Shown: positions 20,921 to 34,269 of the stretch, in pieces | Position numbering within the stretch: position 1 is the stretch's first letter | Layout of the letters: each line of letters opens with the position of its first letter | Assembly (NCBI RefSeq): GCF_000203815.1 | Contig: NW_004457729.1 | Location: 1,488,674-1,552,673, forward strand | Direction: 5' to 3' | DNA length: 64,000 bases | Source: Cavenderia fasciculata | Taxonomy: Eukaryota; Evosea; Eumycetozoa; Acytosteliales; Cavenderiaceae | Made by a program: the position numbers and the translations under genes | Notes under the pieces: generated by a model | What the model was told of the DNA's origin: nothing | Database searches by the model: none | The model's input: only the letters and a program-made list of their open reading frames with translations

Positions 20921-21667
20921 TTTTGTTTTTTAGGAGAGAGAGAGAGAGAAGGAGATATAAATATAGTTATTTATAAATAAGCAATGAGATGGTTTGTTCA
21001 AATCGAATGTTGAGTGATGTTCTTCAAAGAGAGAGAGAGCGATCAAGTACGTGGTACATCAAAAAATTAATGGTCATCAGTTTTTTGATTCCTATCCACC
21101 ACTCTCATTTTTTTGAGTTTAAGAGGGGGTTAATCTCCGAGCTCACCCAGGATAAAAATTACAACGAAAATGTTTTAGATTCTCAGGTCATGTATCATAT
21201 TTCCACGTTGAACTTCACGCTCTACTCTGCTTACGAATAAATAAATAAATACAAATAATAAAAATTTAATAATAATGAAGTGAGAAAAAAAACAACAACA
21301 ACAACAATTGTCGAGAGAACTAGTTGCTTTTATTGTCTTTTCTTTTTAGAAATTCAAGTTGACTTGGTATTATAGGTAGAACAATAATCTTTTTTTTTTT
21401 AATAATGGTTGTAACAAATAAACTTTTTAATCATTCCTCCTTTATCGAGTAATCAATCAACTATGTGATTAAATTAATTTGTTGTTATTTTTTTTTTTTG
21501 TTTTTAAATTTATATTGTCTATGAAAGTTCAGATCTTGTCATATGTTTGTTTGCTGGGAGGACAAGAGGTTTTTCGTTTAGGTTTAGATTAGATAGATAA
21601 ATACACATTGATATCATAGATAGATAGATTAGATATAGAGATATAGATTATATAGATAGATTAAAAA
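20921..21667. other. intergenic (divergent promoter region), no gene seen
   Basis: A GAGAGA run at 20936-20951 and a TATAAATATAG box lie just upstream of the long paralogue. GATA-rich repeats (21595-21660) precede the next gene. A 180-bp open frame near 21000 has no protein-like content. Confidence 0.5.
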
Positions 21668-22290
21668 ATGCCAAAATTTAATATGGCATTGTTAATGACA
21701 GGTGTACACTTCATCTTGTCACTGTTATTGTTCATTTCAAGTATCATCATCTTTACCAATGCAATACATTTTAATGGTATTCTTGTCATGTAAGAGAAGA
21801 AAGAGAAGAGACGAATGATATTGTAGATTCATTAACACTTTATATGTATTAGGTTGATGAGTATATGGATGATAGCAGCAGCACTACATGGATATAAATA
21901 TTATGATCAATATTACTTTTTCTATACATACTCTGGAAGAGGTATTCTATATGGATTGTATGTTTGCAATGAAACAAAAAAAAGTAGAAAGATAATAAGG
22001 AAATATGTACATAATAATGATCATCAATTTCTTTCTTTTGTTTTCTTTCTCTTTTTAGAATTGGATTATTAGTATGGGGAAGTAATGAAAACAGTTATTT
22101 CACAACGATTGTTAGTTTATTATTCTTTTTATTTGCCATTGCCAGTGTTGGATTGGGAGCATTTTCACAACAATCTCCACCAACACCAATATTTGGTGAA
22201 TTCATTCCACATGGAGACAAGGCTCAACCACTCTCTCAACAAGATGCCGATGATTCAAATAATTCTTCAAATCCTGCTTTTACACTCTAG
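21668..22290 (+). CDS. four-TM membrane protein, TVP15/COPI-associated type
   Basis: Exons 21668-21789, 21853-21958 and 22059-22290 give about 152 residues. Four hydrophobic segments: near residues 5-30 (GVHFILSLLLFISSIIIF), 38-53, 65-82 and 92-112 (TIVSLLFFLFAIASVGLGAF). The YSGRGILYGLIGLLVWG segment resembles the GRG motif of yeast TVP15 and related COPI-associated Golgi proteins, which suggests a Golgi vesicle role. The C-terminal tail is polar (PPTPIFGEF, Gln/Asp/Asn-rich) and probably cytosolic. The family call rests on topology and one motif. Confidence 0.65.
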
Positions 22291-22802
22291 ACCGAAACAA
22301 ACAAAACAAACAAACTAAACCAAGTAATAATAATAATAATATAATATATAAAAGTAGAAAAATCGATTGTAAATATATATATAGATAAATAGATAATGAA
22401 TAGATTTATAGATTGGATTGTATTAGAGATTAAGTTTGTGTTGTTGGGTGATGGTTTGTTTAAAAAAGTGGAATCCAACGAAACCAGATCAATTTAAATT
22501 ATTGTGTGGGGCGGGGTGTGATGAATGAATGAATGAATAACACTTTGTGGTTGTGTGTTGAAATTTTTTTTTATTTTATTTTTTTGTTGTTTGTTGTTTG
22601 TTGTTGTAGTGGTAGGTAGTTAGTTGAGACTAACAAACAAACAACATTCAAACAAACAAAAAGAGATAAAAAAAAAAGAAAGAATAATAAAACAAAAACT
22701 ATTATTATTATTACAAAACCTACAGTTTTGGTTTAATTAATTTTAGTAAAAACAACAAACAATCAATCAGTTCCATTTTTTTTTGTAAATTAAAAATATA
22801 AT
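22291..22802. other. intergenic, no gene seen
   Basis: AT-rich with TTG/CAA-type runs (22580-22660). It serves as the 3' flank of the TVP15-like gene and the promoter of the coiled-coil gene. Confidence 0.45.
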
Positions 22803-23910
22803 ATGTCGACTACAACTACAACCAAAGACAATAATCATAATCAATCGATTACACCATCGACATCATCAACATCTATCAATTTAAATTCATTACAACATAG
22901 TAATAGTATAAACAATGGACTGAATAATAGTAATGATCACAATAAAACACTGCACTCTCCAGTGTTTAAAATGCGTGGTCTAGAAGTGACAGTCTACGGA
23001 CTAGAAAAAGAGAATCTTGAACTAAGACATCAAATAGAATCTCAAGATAAAGAAATTAATAATCTAAAAAGATCTCTTCAAGAATATGAACTTGAAAATC
23101 AAGTATGATAAAAGAAGAAACAAAAAGAAAAAGAACAAGAAGAGTTTATATATTTACTTTTTTTTTTGTTAGCAACATGAAAGAAGACATGCACATTTGG
23201 AAGAAGAAATATTGGAATTGAGACAACAATTAAAATCAATGGGTGGATTAAATAATAATAATAATCAAAATAATTATGGTTTAAATAATAGTAATAATGG
23301 TGGTCATGGTATGATTCCAAGTATAAGTACATCAACCATTGATAATAGTCATCATCGAAATAATAATGGAAATGGTGGTGGTGGTGGAAATACTGGAAAT
23401 GATATGTATTTATTTACTGGTAGAAGTTATCCTAGTCCATCATCATCTTTATCCAATTCATTCAATTCAAACATTAATATAAATGTAAATAGTAGTAATA
23501 GTGCTAGTGGTAGTCTAACAAGTAGTACATTGATTTCAAATATGAATAATAATTGTAATCATAATGTTACTCCATTGTCAGTTTCCATTCCAAGCAATAG
23601 TAATAACAGTGTTGGTCACAATAATAATTTATCACCAAGAGATGATGATTTACCATCACCTTCATCAAGAGATAGAGGAGATCGTGATCAATCTTCTTCT
23701 TCTTCCCATCATCAACCAAATACTCCAACTTCTCATACTACTGTTAGTAGTAGATCACCATTTCATAAATCTTCCAAACCTCCCATTTCTCCTACCATTG
23801 TATCATGTGTCACCGATGGTATAAGTAGTGGTGTAAATATTTCAATGAGTCCATCACCAGTAATCAATCCACCAAGAAAGAAATCAATCATTAGTTTATT
23901 TTCATTATAA
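22803..23910 (+). CDS. coiled-coil, low-complexity protein of unknown function
   Basis: Exons 22803-23102 and 23173-23910 give 345 residues. The only non-repetitive part is a predicted coiled coil across the splice site (residues 60-130): VYGLEKENLELRHQIESQDK, EINNLKRSLQEYELENQ, HERRHAHLEEEILELRQQLK. The rest is Asn/Ser/Gly-rich, ending in a basic IINPPRKKSIISLFSL-like tail (PPRKKSIISLF). I know no family. A scaffold or cytoskeletal adaptor is possible, but nothing proves it. Confidence 0.75.
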
Positions 23911-24076
23911 ATATTAAAAAAAATAGAAATAGAAAATAGAAATAAGAAAAGAAATCAAAAATAAACCCTTGTATATATAAGATATAAAAAAAAAGAGGTA
24001 TACACATATATATATTTATATATGTGAATGCATTTATTTGGTTGGGGAAAAAAGTGTTTTTTTACGATTACTACTT

Positions 24077-27000
24077 CTACTTGACAGTTCTTCTAGGTGG
24101 AAGAGGTGGTGGATTTTCAGTTGAATGTTGTCCAACTGGAGGTGGAGGTGTAGTTGTAGTATTTGTAGTATTTGTAGTAGTTGTAGTAGTTGGAGTGGGA
24201 GTGGTAGGAATAGGTGGAGTTGGACCCAACTGAAGTGAGGATTTAGCTCTTTTTGGTGGAATAGGTGGAGGTGATGATGTTGTTGTAGAGGTATTTGTTG
24301 GAATTAAATTAAATGCTGATGTTGTTTTGGTAATGACATTATTATTATTACTAATATTACTATTATTATTTATGGTAGTACTGGTTGGTGGTGGAAGAGG
24401 AGGTAGTGATTTTTTTGGAACTGGTGGAATGGGAGGTAAAGATTTAGTTGGTAATTCTTTTGGTGTTGATGGTAAAGGTGTAGTTGGTAAAGGTGTTGTT
24501 GGTTTTTGTGTGGTAGTAGGAGTAGGTGGAGGTGGTTGTTGAGGAGTTGGTTTCAAAACAATTGGAGATGGGGATGGAGGTAACTTTGATATGGATGGTG
24601 GAGGTTGTTGACTAGTTGGTTTTAAAACAACTGGCGTTGATGATGATGATAAAGAATTGGGTAAAACTTGAATTGAATTTACATTTGGTTTTGTTGATGG
24701 TTTGTTATTTTCAACTGTATTATTATTATTATTATTTTGGTTATTTTGGTTATTATTATTAATTACAATTGGTTGTTGATTATTAGTATTTTGATTTTGA
24801 TTATTTTGATTATTTTGATTATTAGTATCTGGTGAATGAATAGTTTTAATTCCTGGTAATGAAATGGATGATGGATCAACAATTGTAGAGGAGGTGGATG
24901 TATTTTTTCTATCAACTATTGGGGATGTAGCAGGGGAGCTTGAACCAGACGTGGAAGGTTTCTTTTTGAAACCAGCAGCTTCAACATTTGGATTTTGAGT
25001 GATAACAAGGTTACAAAAAGACAACAAAGAATTTTGTTTATAAAGTGTTGGAGGTGGAGTGGTTGGTATGGCTGGTGATTGTGTTGGTGGTGTTGTTGTT
25101 TGTGTTTGAGTTTGTGTTTGTGGAGGAGGAGATGATTCTCTAAGAGTTGATGGAATAGTTGGTAATACAACAGGTGGAGGTAAATTGACTGACGATGGTA
25201 ATGGTGGAAGTGCACTCATACTATGACTCGATTGATAATTATTATTATTATTATTATTATTGGTATTATTAATGGATGGGAGTTGAGTCATACTATTACT
25301 ACCAACAACCATTGGTGATGAAAATGGTGACAGTGATCTTTGAGTGGTGGTCGTTGAAGATGATGGTAATGGAGGTAGAGTGATGGATGGGATTTCGGTT
25401 AATGAATCACTTGTAGCAGATGCCTGATCTTGATAGTCATCATAATCACTATCCGATGAAACGATTCCACTCTCTTCATTGATTGTACTAGTTGTGTCGC
25501 CAACCAATGGAATACTAGATAAATTATCTGTAGAACTCGATGTCTCCAATGAACCAGGTGTCGACGACGAGGTAGATGCAGCTGCCTCATTTCTTCTAGA
25601 AGTTGTCATTGATAGATAAGAGTAACATGAACGACACACACGTACAGGTTTACCTGCATTATCCAATTTCCAACTTTGATCTGAACATTTTCCACAAACC
25701 AATATACCACATCTACGACAATGATGCTAAACAAAAAAAAAAACAAGTTAGAAACAAAATGGTATTATTTTTGAGTTTCTTTTCTTTTCTTTTCTTTTCT
25801 TACTCTTCTTCTTATGGCAGTAAATTTAATACCACATTCCATACATTGATTTGCATCACTATCAGGTATCCAAACGGGAGCTGATGCTTGTTGAGTTGTT
25901 GACTCGTCCGTCTCTGCTTTGAGTATTTTAATATTACTATATTGTCTGTTCATTCTTGCAACTGAAATTCCCTCATTTTGGGAAAGGAATTTAATTTGTG
26001 TATCCAATGCCATCAACCATGTTGCCTTTTCTTTATCATTATCTGCAAATACTGTAAATGATTTACTTGTATGTATAATTTGAAATGAATTCTTATGTTC
26101 TAAAGAAAAATAATAAAAGTAAATAATTAATTAATTTATCTTTTTTTTGTTTCTATTTTTTAGACTTACTAGCATCTTTATCATCAAGATGAACGATTTT
26201 AGTTTTTGAAAGTTCTAATAATCTATGAAATTTATAGATTGGATTGGCAACTGTAGTTTCAATTTTGTTGCCATAGAGAATGGCATCACTGAATAGAATA
26301 AACCAACGTTTTTTAGGTTCCTTTCTACAGACTTTGGTGAGATAGCCTTCACGAATAAAAGTACGTAGTGGTGCCAAAAGTGGTGGTACGTAACCTGTGA
26401 ATCGACGTTGAATGGAAAGTATCTTTTCAGAGTTTTGTTTCTCTCTAATACCTTCGTTTACATGATCGGCTACACCCGACACTATATGCAACGCCTCTTC
26501 AATCACTTTGTAATCTGAAAATTCTTTTGGTGTCAATTGAATCAATGATTGTAAAAGCATTTTGTATCTTGGTATTCTCTGAACTGGCATAATTAATAAT
26601 GATGTTAAATCTAATCCAAATGCTGATTCACTATTAATTTTCTATAGAAAGAAGGTAAATAATAAATATATAAGTAAAAAGGGAAATAAATCAAATGATT
26701 GAAATCTATTTGGGTTACCTTTAAAAATAAAGCAAGATCTTTTGATAAATCAGCTTTTTGTTTTAATTTTGTTACAGCTTTATCATAATTTGAACAATAT
26801 TCCTAAAAAATAAAATAGATAGATAGAGTTATTATTATTAATTATTATTATTATTATTATTATTATTTAATTAATTTCAAATATACTACACATACAGTAT
26901 ACATTTTCAAGAATGGAGCCAATTTTAAAAAGATATCACCAAGTTTTTTGTTATCTTTCCAAGTTGTCATACGATCTTGAATATTGCATAATAGTTCACG

Positions 27001-27384
27001 ATTGACAGTCAATAGATCTTCAATGTGTCCAAAGATACATTGAATTGATTTGGGTGATAATAGTGGTGGTTGTATTGTTTTCAATGGTTTCAAATAGTAT
27101 TGAACAATGATTTCTAGATTTCTAACATATAATTGTTCTGTTTCAAATATCTCTTTTGCTACCTTGTCTCTATTCTCATGATTAATTACTTTAATTTAAA
27201 TAGTTTAGTTAGATAATTATTCTTTATTTTCCCTTTTTTTTCTTTTCTCTTCTCTTCTTTTTTTTGGTGTAAGACCACCCAACCGCTCGCTCTACAACTT
27301 ACATAATCTAGCATATCTCTTTCTAGTGATCCATGATCTTGCAGCTGAACCAATCAATTGTTTCTGATTATTTGATAGAGACAT
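24077..27384 (-). CDS. RhoGEF with PH and FYVE domains (FGD-like)
   Basis: Six exons: 27384-27303, 27188-26896, 26802-26719, 26641-26170, 26099-25804 and 25726-24077, together 958 residues. An IQ-like helix (RSWITRKRYARL) is followed by a DH domain (AKEIFETEQLYVRNLEIIV and MPVQRIPRYKMLLQSLI), a PH domain (EGYLTKVCRKEPKKRWFILF ... TVFADNDKEKATWLMAL) and a FYVE finger from about residue 388: WIPDSD, CMEC, and RRRHHCRRCG spanning the last splice, then CGKC and CRSC. DH-PH activates Rho-family GTPases and FYVE binds PI3P, so it probably works on endosomes or macropinosomes. The last 500 residues are Pro/Ser/Thr-rich with likely SH3 sites (PPPIPPKRAK, PPPLPPRR). An FGD-like arrangement; exact orthologue unknown. 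Confidence 0.88.
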
Positions 27385-28350
27385 TGATAATGATTTATAA
27401 TCTATCTTTCTATCTATCTATATGCGACTGTCTGTAATATTATGATGATTCTATCTACTAATAATCAAATCTGTTTGTTTTGTCTCTCCCTTTAAAAAAA
27501 AAAATTATTATTTATATAGATATATTATTTGTTTTGTTTTGTTTATGATTGATCAATAATAATTCAATTATTGTTTGCTGCTTTGAGATCAACAGATTTA
27601 CGCATAATAAACCACTGTTTGTTTTTTTTTGCCGTTGGGCATTTTAGACTTTCAAATATCTGAGTCCCCTCCTCTCTTTATTGTGCCATACAACATGTTA
27701 GGTATCATATCTACATGTTTGAACAACCATCATTGCTACTCATACAAATAAATAATTATCATAAAGAGTTTAGTTAGTTTATTTTTATCTTTCTTATCTT
27801 ATTTGTTACTTAAATGTATGAATTTAGAAATTTCTCATCGGGGACTTGCCACGAATAAAAGGTAGGTCAAAATGTCGCATTTGGGATCAAGTAGCTTGCG
27901 ACCCTGCAACAAAAGTTCGGTTATTGCTCTTTGCTTTTCAAAGAGACCACACTAATTACACTTGTTGACATCAAAAATATCTGTTTTCTTGAGAGATTAT
28001 CAAGCAAACTTTACCTTTGCGCACAAAAACACACCAAATAGGTTTCACCAAAAACTTTCATTGAACCGTTGATCAATCACACAATCGAAAAAAAACGATA
28101 AGTTGATGGCGCCTATGGGGTAGGGGTGGGTCTCTCACCCAACAATAAAGCCAAGCAACCAATGCTTTATATTCGTATCGATCACTTTTTGAAAGGAAAG
28201 GAAAGCACCATTCACCTTTTAAAACACCTTTAAACAACGTTGTTCTGTCAACAGCACCTGCATTGTTGTATTATTGTATATTATATAAACCCGAAACATA
28301 GAGAGAGAAGAGATAAACTACAACTACTGTTTTATAAATAGATAAAAAAA
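27385..28350. other. intergenic (divergent), no gene seen
   Basis: Contains a less AT-rich stretch at 27850-28200 with a short hairpin (GGGTGGGTCTCTCACCCAAC, 28122-28141). TATTATATAAACC at 28275-28290 looks like a TATA box for the ComC-like gene. Confidence 0.45.
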
Positions 28351-30019
28351 ATGGTTGTGAATAATAATAATCGAAATTATTACTTATCAACTATATTATT
28401 TTCATCCATTATTTTATTATCATATTTATCATCATTTTCCAATGCAGCTTTAACAACCCTAGAAAGTATGTACTACTGTCCATCTATCTATCTATCTATC
28501 TTGAATATATATTTATTTTTTATTAATCCCTTTATTTCTTTATCTTGTATCTTTTTTATTCTACTTAGTTGAATCGATAGAGTGGTTACATTCATTTTAT
28601 CAAACATCATGGACTGATTTTGCCAATGTTTGTACAAATGGAGCCATTGGTATTACATGTACTGCCCCAAATGGAAATATTAAATCAATGTATGTGTAGA
28701 ATGAATGAATGAATATTACAAATATTAATCTGGTGATATATTAACTAATTGATTGATTTTTTAGTTTTCTTGATTCCAATGCCATTGGAATTCCAACTAC
28801 AACATCAGCTACAACAGCAACAACCAATACAACAACAACAGCAACTGGTTCAAGTTTAACCTCATCAACATCAACAGGAACACCTCTAACAACAGGAACA
28901 CCTCTAACAACTTCATTACCAATGGCAATTGGAGGAGCTCTTGGAACAACTAGTACGTCATTGACTACCACACCGGCAGCAATCACTTCTGGACCAGTTA
29001 CCTCTATGCCAGCATTAACATCAACGACTGCAACATCATCGGGACCAGTCTCACCAGCAAGTGTATATGAAAGTTATTCAACAACCACTTCAACCTCTGG
29101 AGGTATTGGTGGACCATTATTATTACAATCCTCCTCTCAAACTTCTAATCTTCCAATCCCCATTCAACCAATTACAACCTATGATCTACCAGCACTTAGT
29201 CAAGAACTTACATTCCCCTATTTGGAAAGTTTGACCATTCTTGGTAGTATCCAACCAGCTGTTGAAAATGCCAACCTTTTCACCTATACAACAGGTGCAA
29301 ACATGCCAAATCTCAAGACACTCATTATCAATGACCAAAAATATTTCAACTCTTTTCTTGGTTTCCCATCAACTAATTTAACTCAATTAACCACTTGGTA
29401 TGTAAAAAGAAAAAGAAAAAGTAAAAGAAACAGAAACGAAAACTAATGTACTTTACTTTTTAATTTTTTTTTAGTGATTTAAAAGGATTAAATATTTCAT
29501 CTGGATTCCCAAGTAACTTTTTAGCTCTGCCATTATTAAATACTTTAAAGTTGAAGAATAATTTTATAATCTTTGATAATAATGGTGGAACTGTTTCCAA
29601 TTCATTAAAGAATCTTGAAATTGGATTATCTCCAAACAAACCAACCGTAGATCTATCCACCATGATGCCATACCTCGAGAGTCTTGATTTAGTGATCAAC
29701 TCTCAGTTGACACTTACTACTGCACAAGTATCCAATCTTGTAGTTTTATCAAATCAAGCATCATTTACTTTTAATAGTGTCCAAGTGAATGCTTTGAAAT
29801 ATTTGACAGCTACCAATACCACTCTTTTAAATCAACCATCCTCTCAAAACCTAATCTCTGTCATTCTATCTGGTGTCAGTCATACCAACACCCCATTTTA
29901 TTTAACTGGGTTCCCATCATCCCTTATTTATTATACCGAAGAAAAAGGTCAAGTTACCAATTTACCATCATCAATTGGTAATATTAAAACAATGTATGTA
30001 GAAACAACAAAAAAACAAA

Positions 30020-30054
<35 letters not shown>

Positions 30055-32183
30055 AATAGTTAAAATACATATTTAAACTAACTCTTTTTTTTTTTTTTAT
30101 TTACTTTAGTAATTTAAATGGAAATGCACAATTTAATCCATCAAGTACAGCATCATTATGTACAGCTACATCAGTCAATGTTAAAGGAACAATGGTATCA
30201 GCAACAACGATTGATAAATGTTTTATTTGTTATGCTAATCAATTTGATATGAGTGGATGGTTTGATATTAATCCATCATCACTCTTGTCATCTGCCAATT
30301 GTGCTGGTTATATTACATTTGATAAACCAGTCTATTATTCACATCCATTTGGTCAAGTATTGAATCTTACTGGTACAGGTTTGGGTTGGGGTATTGGAAC
30401 GGGCGTCACACCCAAGTTGATTGCTATCACTCCCAACAAATTCTTGCAATATCAAGTTGCCGGACAACAAAGCAACCCAATCAATATTGATTTGGCATTG
30501 TCTGCTAGTATCACCAAGACTATTACCGTTAGATACTTGTCTCCTATTTTGACAGCCGTCCAATTTGTACAAGGTGACGGTATTGTCAATGTGACAGTCA
30601 ACGGTACATTCTTTGAACAACCAACCTTTTCATTGGACGGTGTCAATTGTCCAGTGACTGTTCAAGGTTTGATCGATGGTAATGATACCTCGTTTATATG
30701 TACTCTTACCCAAGGATTAAAGGAAGGTCAACAGACTATTGTTGGAGGTGGTCCACTCTATGGCAACGGTGCCTTGATGGTCTATTTCCTCCGTTCCTAT
30801 CCAATGGTATCGTCGACCAGTGATGTCCCCTCGGCAGGTGGTATACTCACTCTGTTTGGCAAATTCCAGCGTGGTACTCGGTCCAAGTTTATCGTCGACC
30901 TGCCAGATATCACCATGGAGCCTACGGGCGGGCCAGTCATCACGCCAGACACGTCCAACCTTGCTGAATTGCAGCTCGGCACACTCAGCCTGCTCGCTCT
31001 CAGCACCCTCACCGTCAACACACCAACCGTCACGGTCGGCGGCAAGCCATGCACCAACATCCTCTTCAACGCGACCGTTCTCAACTGCACCCTGGCCGCC
31101 GATACCCGCGGACCCAAGGAAATCACAGTCGCCATCGACGGCTACACCTTTTCGACCAAGAACCTCTTTTTCATGGGTATGTTTGACCCCGTGACCTGTC
31201 CAACTTGTCCAAGTAACTCTGTGTGCCAAGAAGGCAAGTGTACATGCAACGTCGGGTACGCCGGGCCAACATGTGCGCCCATGGAGACCGTCAAACCATC
31301 CAACATGTCAGAATCGACCTCTCAAACCAAGCCAAATACATCCATGTCCACCTCGCTGGGCACTCACTTGTCGCTGCAGATTGTGACCATCTCAGAGATT
31401 GATCTCGATGGCAATGAGGTGACTGCGCTCAACTTGGACGCCGACTGGGACAATGGCACGGCCACCGAACACCCAGGCAACACTACATACTACTATTACT
31501 CGTCGATTGGTACCAATGCCAGTATCGACGCACACCTCATCGTCTTTAAACAAGACGCTGTGATTGAGTTTGCCGGTGCCAACATTTCATATGCGACAGG
31601 CTCGCTCAAGATCCAATTTGGTGTCTATGGATGGCCGTTTATATCGTCGACCAACACACTCCAACTTACCATCAAAACCAACACATCTGCATCGGGTCAA
31701 ACATTTAACGAGTGTCACACACTTAAGCAGTCGGTCGAGGCTGGTTACGACAGCTTTGACTCGCTCGACTACCTCATGCAGACAATTGGTACCGTCACCT
31801 ATTACGGTCGTTTCTACGATCGTGTCCTCTCGGATGGTCGTCCCGTCTACTCGCCCGTCAAACTGCTCAACAACACTGACTCGTTAGCCTTCCTTACCGT
31901 CGATCTACCACATTGCGAATCATGTGTTCTCGACCCCGATTTTTCCATCCTCATCAAACAGGACCAACAACCAAGTGACGCTTGTTCCAGCGGAGGAGAC
32001 GATTCAGACAAATCGAGAAGCTGGGTTATCCCAGTTGCCGTCGTCGTTCCATGTGTCGTCGTTGCCGGTTCCATCATTGCCTTTGCTCTTGCCAAAAAGA
32101 AATTCTACTTTTCACGTTCAGGAAATACTTTTAGATTTGTTAGTAGAGGTAAATCTCAAAGAGATATTGAAATGCGTAGATAA
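28351..32183 (+). CDS. ComC-like cell-surface protein with IPT/TIG and EGF-like domains
   Basis: Exons 28351-28465, 28569-28689, 28765-29397, 29475-29993 and 30110-32183 give 1153 residues. A signal peptide (STILFSSIILLSYLSSFSNA) is followed by a Thr-rich stretch, leucine-rich-like repeats (TFPYLESLTILG, MPYLESLDLVI), then IPT/TIG-type beta domains (VRYLSPILTAVQFVQGDGIV; SDVPSAGGILTLFG). An EGF-like module follows (CPTCPSNSVCQEGKCTCNVG), then a conserved ectodomain and one TM helix (IPVAVVVPCVVVAGSIIAFA) with a short basic tail. Many NxS/T sites are present. This order matches the dictyostelid ComC/Tgr-type surface proteins, which act in cell-cell communication and adhesion; the role here is inferred. 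From about 30780 to 32100 the coding sequence is much more GC-rich than the earlier exons. Confidence 0.82.
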
Positions 32184-33164
32184 TATAGAAATATAGAAAT
32201 ATAAATAGAAATAGATTAATTAATAATAATAATAATAATATTGTACAAATAAATAAAACAACAACAAAAGAAATAAATTTAAACTACCCTAAAGAAGATC
32301 TGATCCAATTTTGAAGTATGTTGTGTAGTAGTAGTAGTAGTATTAAGTAGTACGTAGTTGATATATTAAATCTATCTAATCTATCTATCTTTATCTTATT
32401 TGAATGAATGTTCAAGAGGTTGAGGTCGTAGGTGATGTCGTGACGATCAATATGATACCAATAGGGAGGAGATGTTGCATATTGAAGAGATGACTATCAG
32501 ACTAGACTAGACTCCTCTCTTTGAACAACATGTTGTGATAATGAGAATAGACATCGTCTAAAATGACAAAGAGTGTTGAGGGATACCTCGCAAACGTCAC
32601 GGTTGATTATTAATAATAGAATAAAAATGTGGAAAGGTTTGGTTTTGTGCTCGCCATGCCCCTTCCCAAATCGTAAAAAATTCGTCTCAAATGACGCCTG
32701 GTCAACCTGCAGCGTTTAATGTTTCCATTTTCGGACACAATCATAATCATCATGATCGTCAGCTCATCACAACTATTCTTATTCTTGGTTTTGTGATGAT
32801 GATGTGTTCGTGAGTAAGAGTAGATAAAAAATAAAATAACAAAAAAAAGACTTGAGGGCTTAAGTTAACAAATATAAATACCCACTCTCATCTGATGAAA
32901 GAGAAATCAACCAATAAAAAATAAGATTCACACACACAAACCATCTTTTATCCAATACCATTAAATTATTTATTATACGCACCCCACACACATAACACAC
33001 GATCATCATTATTTCATAATATCATAATAATAATTATTTTTCATTAAAAATTACTACTACTCCTTCCTGTTCAACTCTCCTCCATTTACCAAATACACAT
33101 AAATAATAATAATAATTAATTATCTTTTTTTTTATAATATACAAATAATATTTTAATTTTAAAA
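32184..33164. other. intergenic, no gene seen
   Basis: AT-rich with short AAT, TAG and TATC repeats. The last 200 bases are A-rich with CA runs and are probably the promoter of the next gene. Confidence 0.45.
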
Positions 33165-33455
33165 ATGATGGAATCACAACAACAACAACAACACTTTTCG
33201 TCAAGACACCATGCTGAATACCAAAAGCTTAACATTCAAGGTGAAGAAGATCAATCATTGTTGGATACTGATCAACAACATGCCGAGAAGAAAGCTAGAA
33301 ATGAAAAGTTTTGGAAGGTCTATTCCTACTCGTACTATGCCATGTTGACCATTGCCACCGGTGGTTTGGCATTACCATTGATTATCTATGACGCCAAAGT
33401 AACCAAACAATTGGACAAGAAAAAGAAACTTGAAAATGGTTCATTTGGAAATTAA
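33165..33455 (+). CDS. small single-TM protein, unknown function
   Basis: A single exon of 96 residues: Gln/His N-terminus, a charged stretch (AEKKARNEKFWKVYSYS), one hydrophobic segment (YAMLTIATGGLALPLIIYD, about residues 58-76) and a basic tail (KQLDKKKKLENG). No signal peptide; it is probably tail-anchored-like with a short C-terminal end. It stands alone between two long intergenic stretches, and codon use is normal for the window. Confidence 0.65.
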   Translation: MMESQQQQQHFSSRHHAEYQKLNIQGEEDQSLLDTDQQHAEKKARNEKFWKVYSYSYYAMLTIATGGLALPLIIYDAKVTKQLDKKKKLENGSFGN

Positions 33456-34269
33456 TCATCATCATCACAACATATTTAATACTCATCCTATATAACTTAT
33501 ATACACCTATATATTCTAAAAAAAACAAGAGAGAAATTACTTTACTTCTTTTTTCTTTTAGAAATATATATTTTTCCCTTCCACTACTAATATTGATGTA
33601 AATATGTATGTATCTAGATTAATCATAGTTTATAATGTAATGTTCTCTTTTTCTAATCATAATTCCTTATTCCCTCATTTAGATTTAAATTGAATGAAAA
33701 GTCAACAAAGACAGAGGCAACAAAAAACCAACAACGCGTTTGAAAGTTGTTTGGCACAGACAAAAAAATTTGCGAGGAAAAAAATAAATAAAAAACATTT
33801 TTTTCAAAACTCCACCATATTAATTTTTTTGCTGTTATTTTTTAGTTTTAAAGTCATAATAAAGGTCAATTTCTACATTCTCTTATGATACATAATAGCA
33901 GGTCAAACAACAAAGAGTAAACAAAATTCACTAGTATTCATATACAGTATCAACAATAACACATCATATTATAAATAGATAAATCAAGAGACAGAGATAA
34001 ACGATAAAGTAGAGTTTGATTATAATAGTTGTTTTATATTTAAAAACAAAGTTAACAACGTAGTATTGTGGAGATAAAACACAAAGTTATAGTATTCTCG
34101 TTAGTCTAATGGTACAGCTTTCGAAGCTGGAGGGAGAGTGTGTCCCTTTAGCAAACAATCCTTATGAGGGTAATTATAGCAAACAAACAAAGATAAAATA
34201 GATAAAATAGACACAGGATAACTAATCACAGATCATATACATATAATACTATAATAAATATATATAGAT
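33456..34269. other. intergenic with a tRNA-like element
   Basis: AT-rich. Apart from the element at 34093-34170 I see no gene; a 64-codon open frame at 33694 is Gln/Lys/Phe-rich and unconvincing. Confidence 0.45.
34093..34170 (+). other. tRNA-like or small-RNA-like element, doubtful
   Basis: TTCTCGTTAGTCTAATGG looks like a tRNA 5' end with a good box A. CAGC TTTCGAA GCTG then makes a perfect 4-bp hairpin with a 7-base loop. No T arm or closing acceptor strand follows, so this is not an intact tRNA. Just after it, CCCTTTAGCAAAC and a possible CCCT/AGGG stem recall dictyostelid Class I RNAs (their CCTTACAGCAA motif, from memory). Either reading is weak. Confidence 0.25.

Noticed and set aside
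28110-28150. GGGTGGGTCTCTCACCCAAC hairpin as a possible RNA gene or terminator
   Set aside because: Short, isolated, with no promoter elements or paralogue in the window.
30717-31229. 170-codon minus-strand frame (and similar ones nearby)
   Set aside because: Antisense of the GC-rich ComC-like exon; GC-rich codons keep the opposite strand open by chance.
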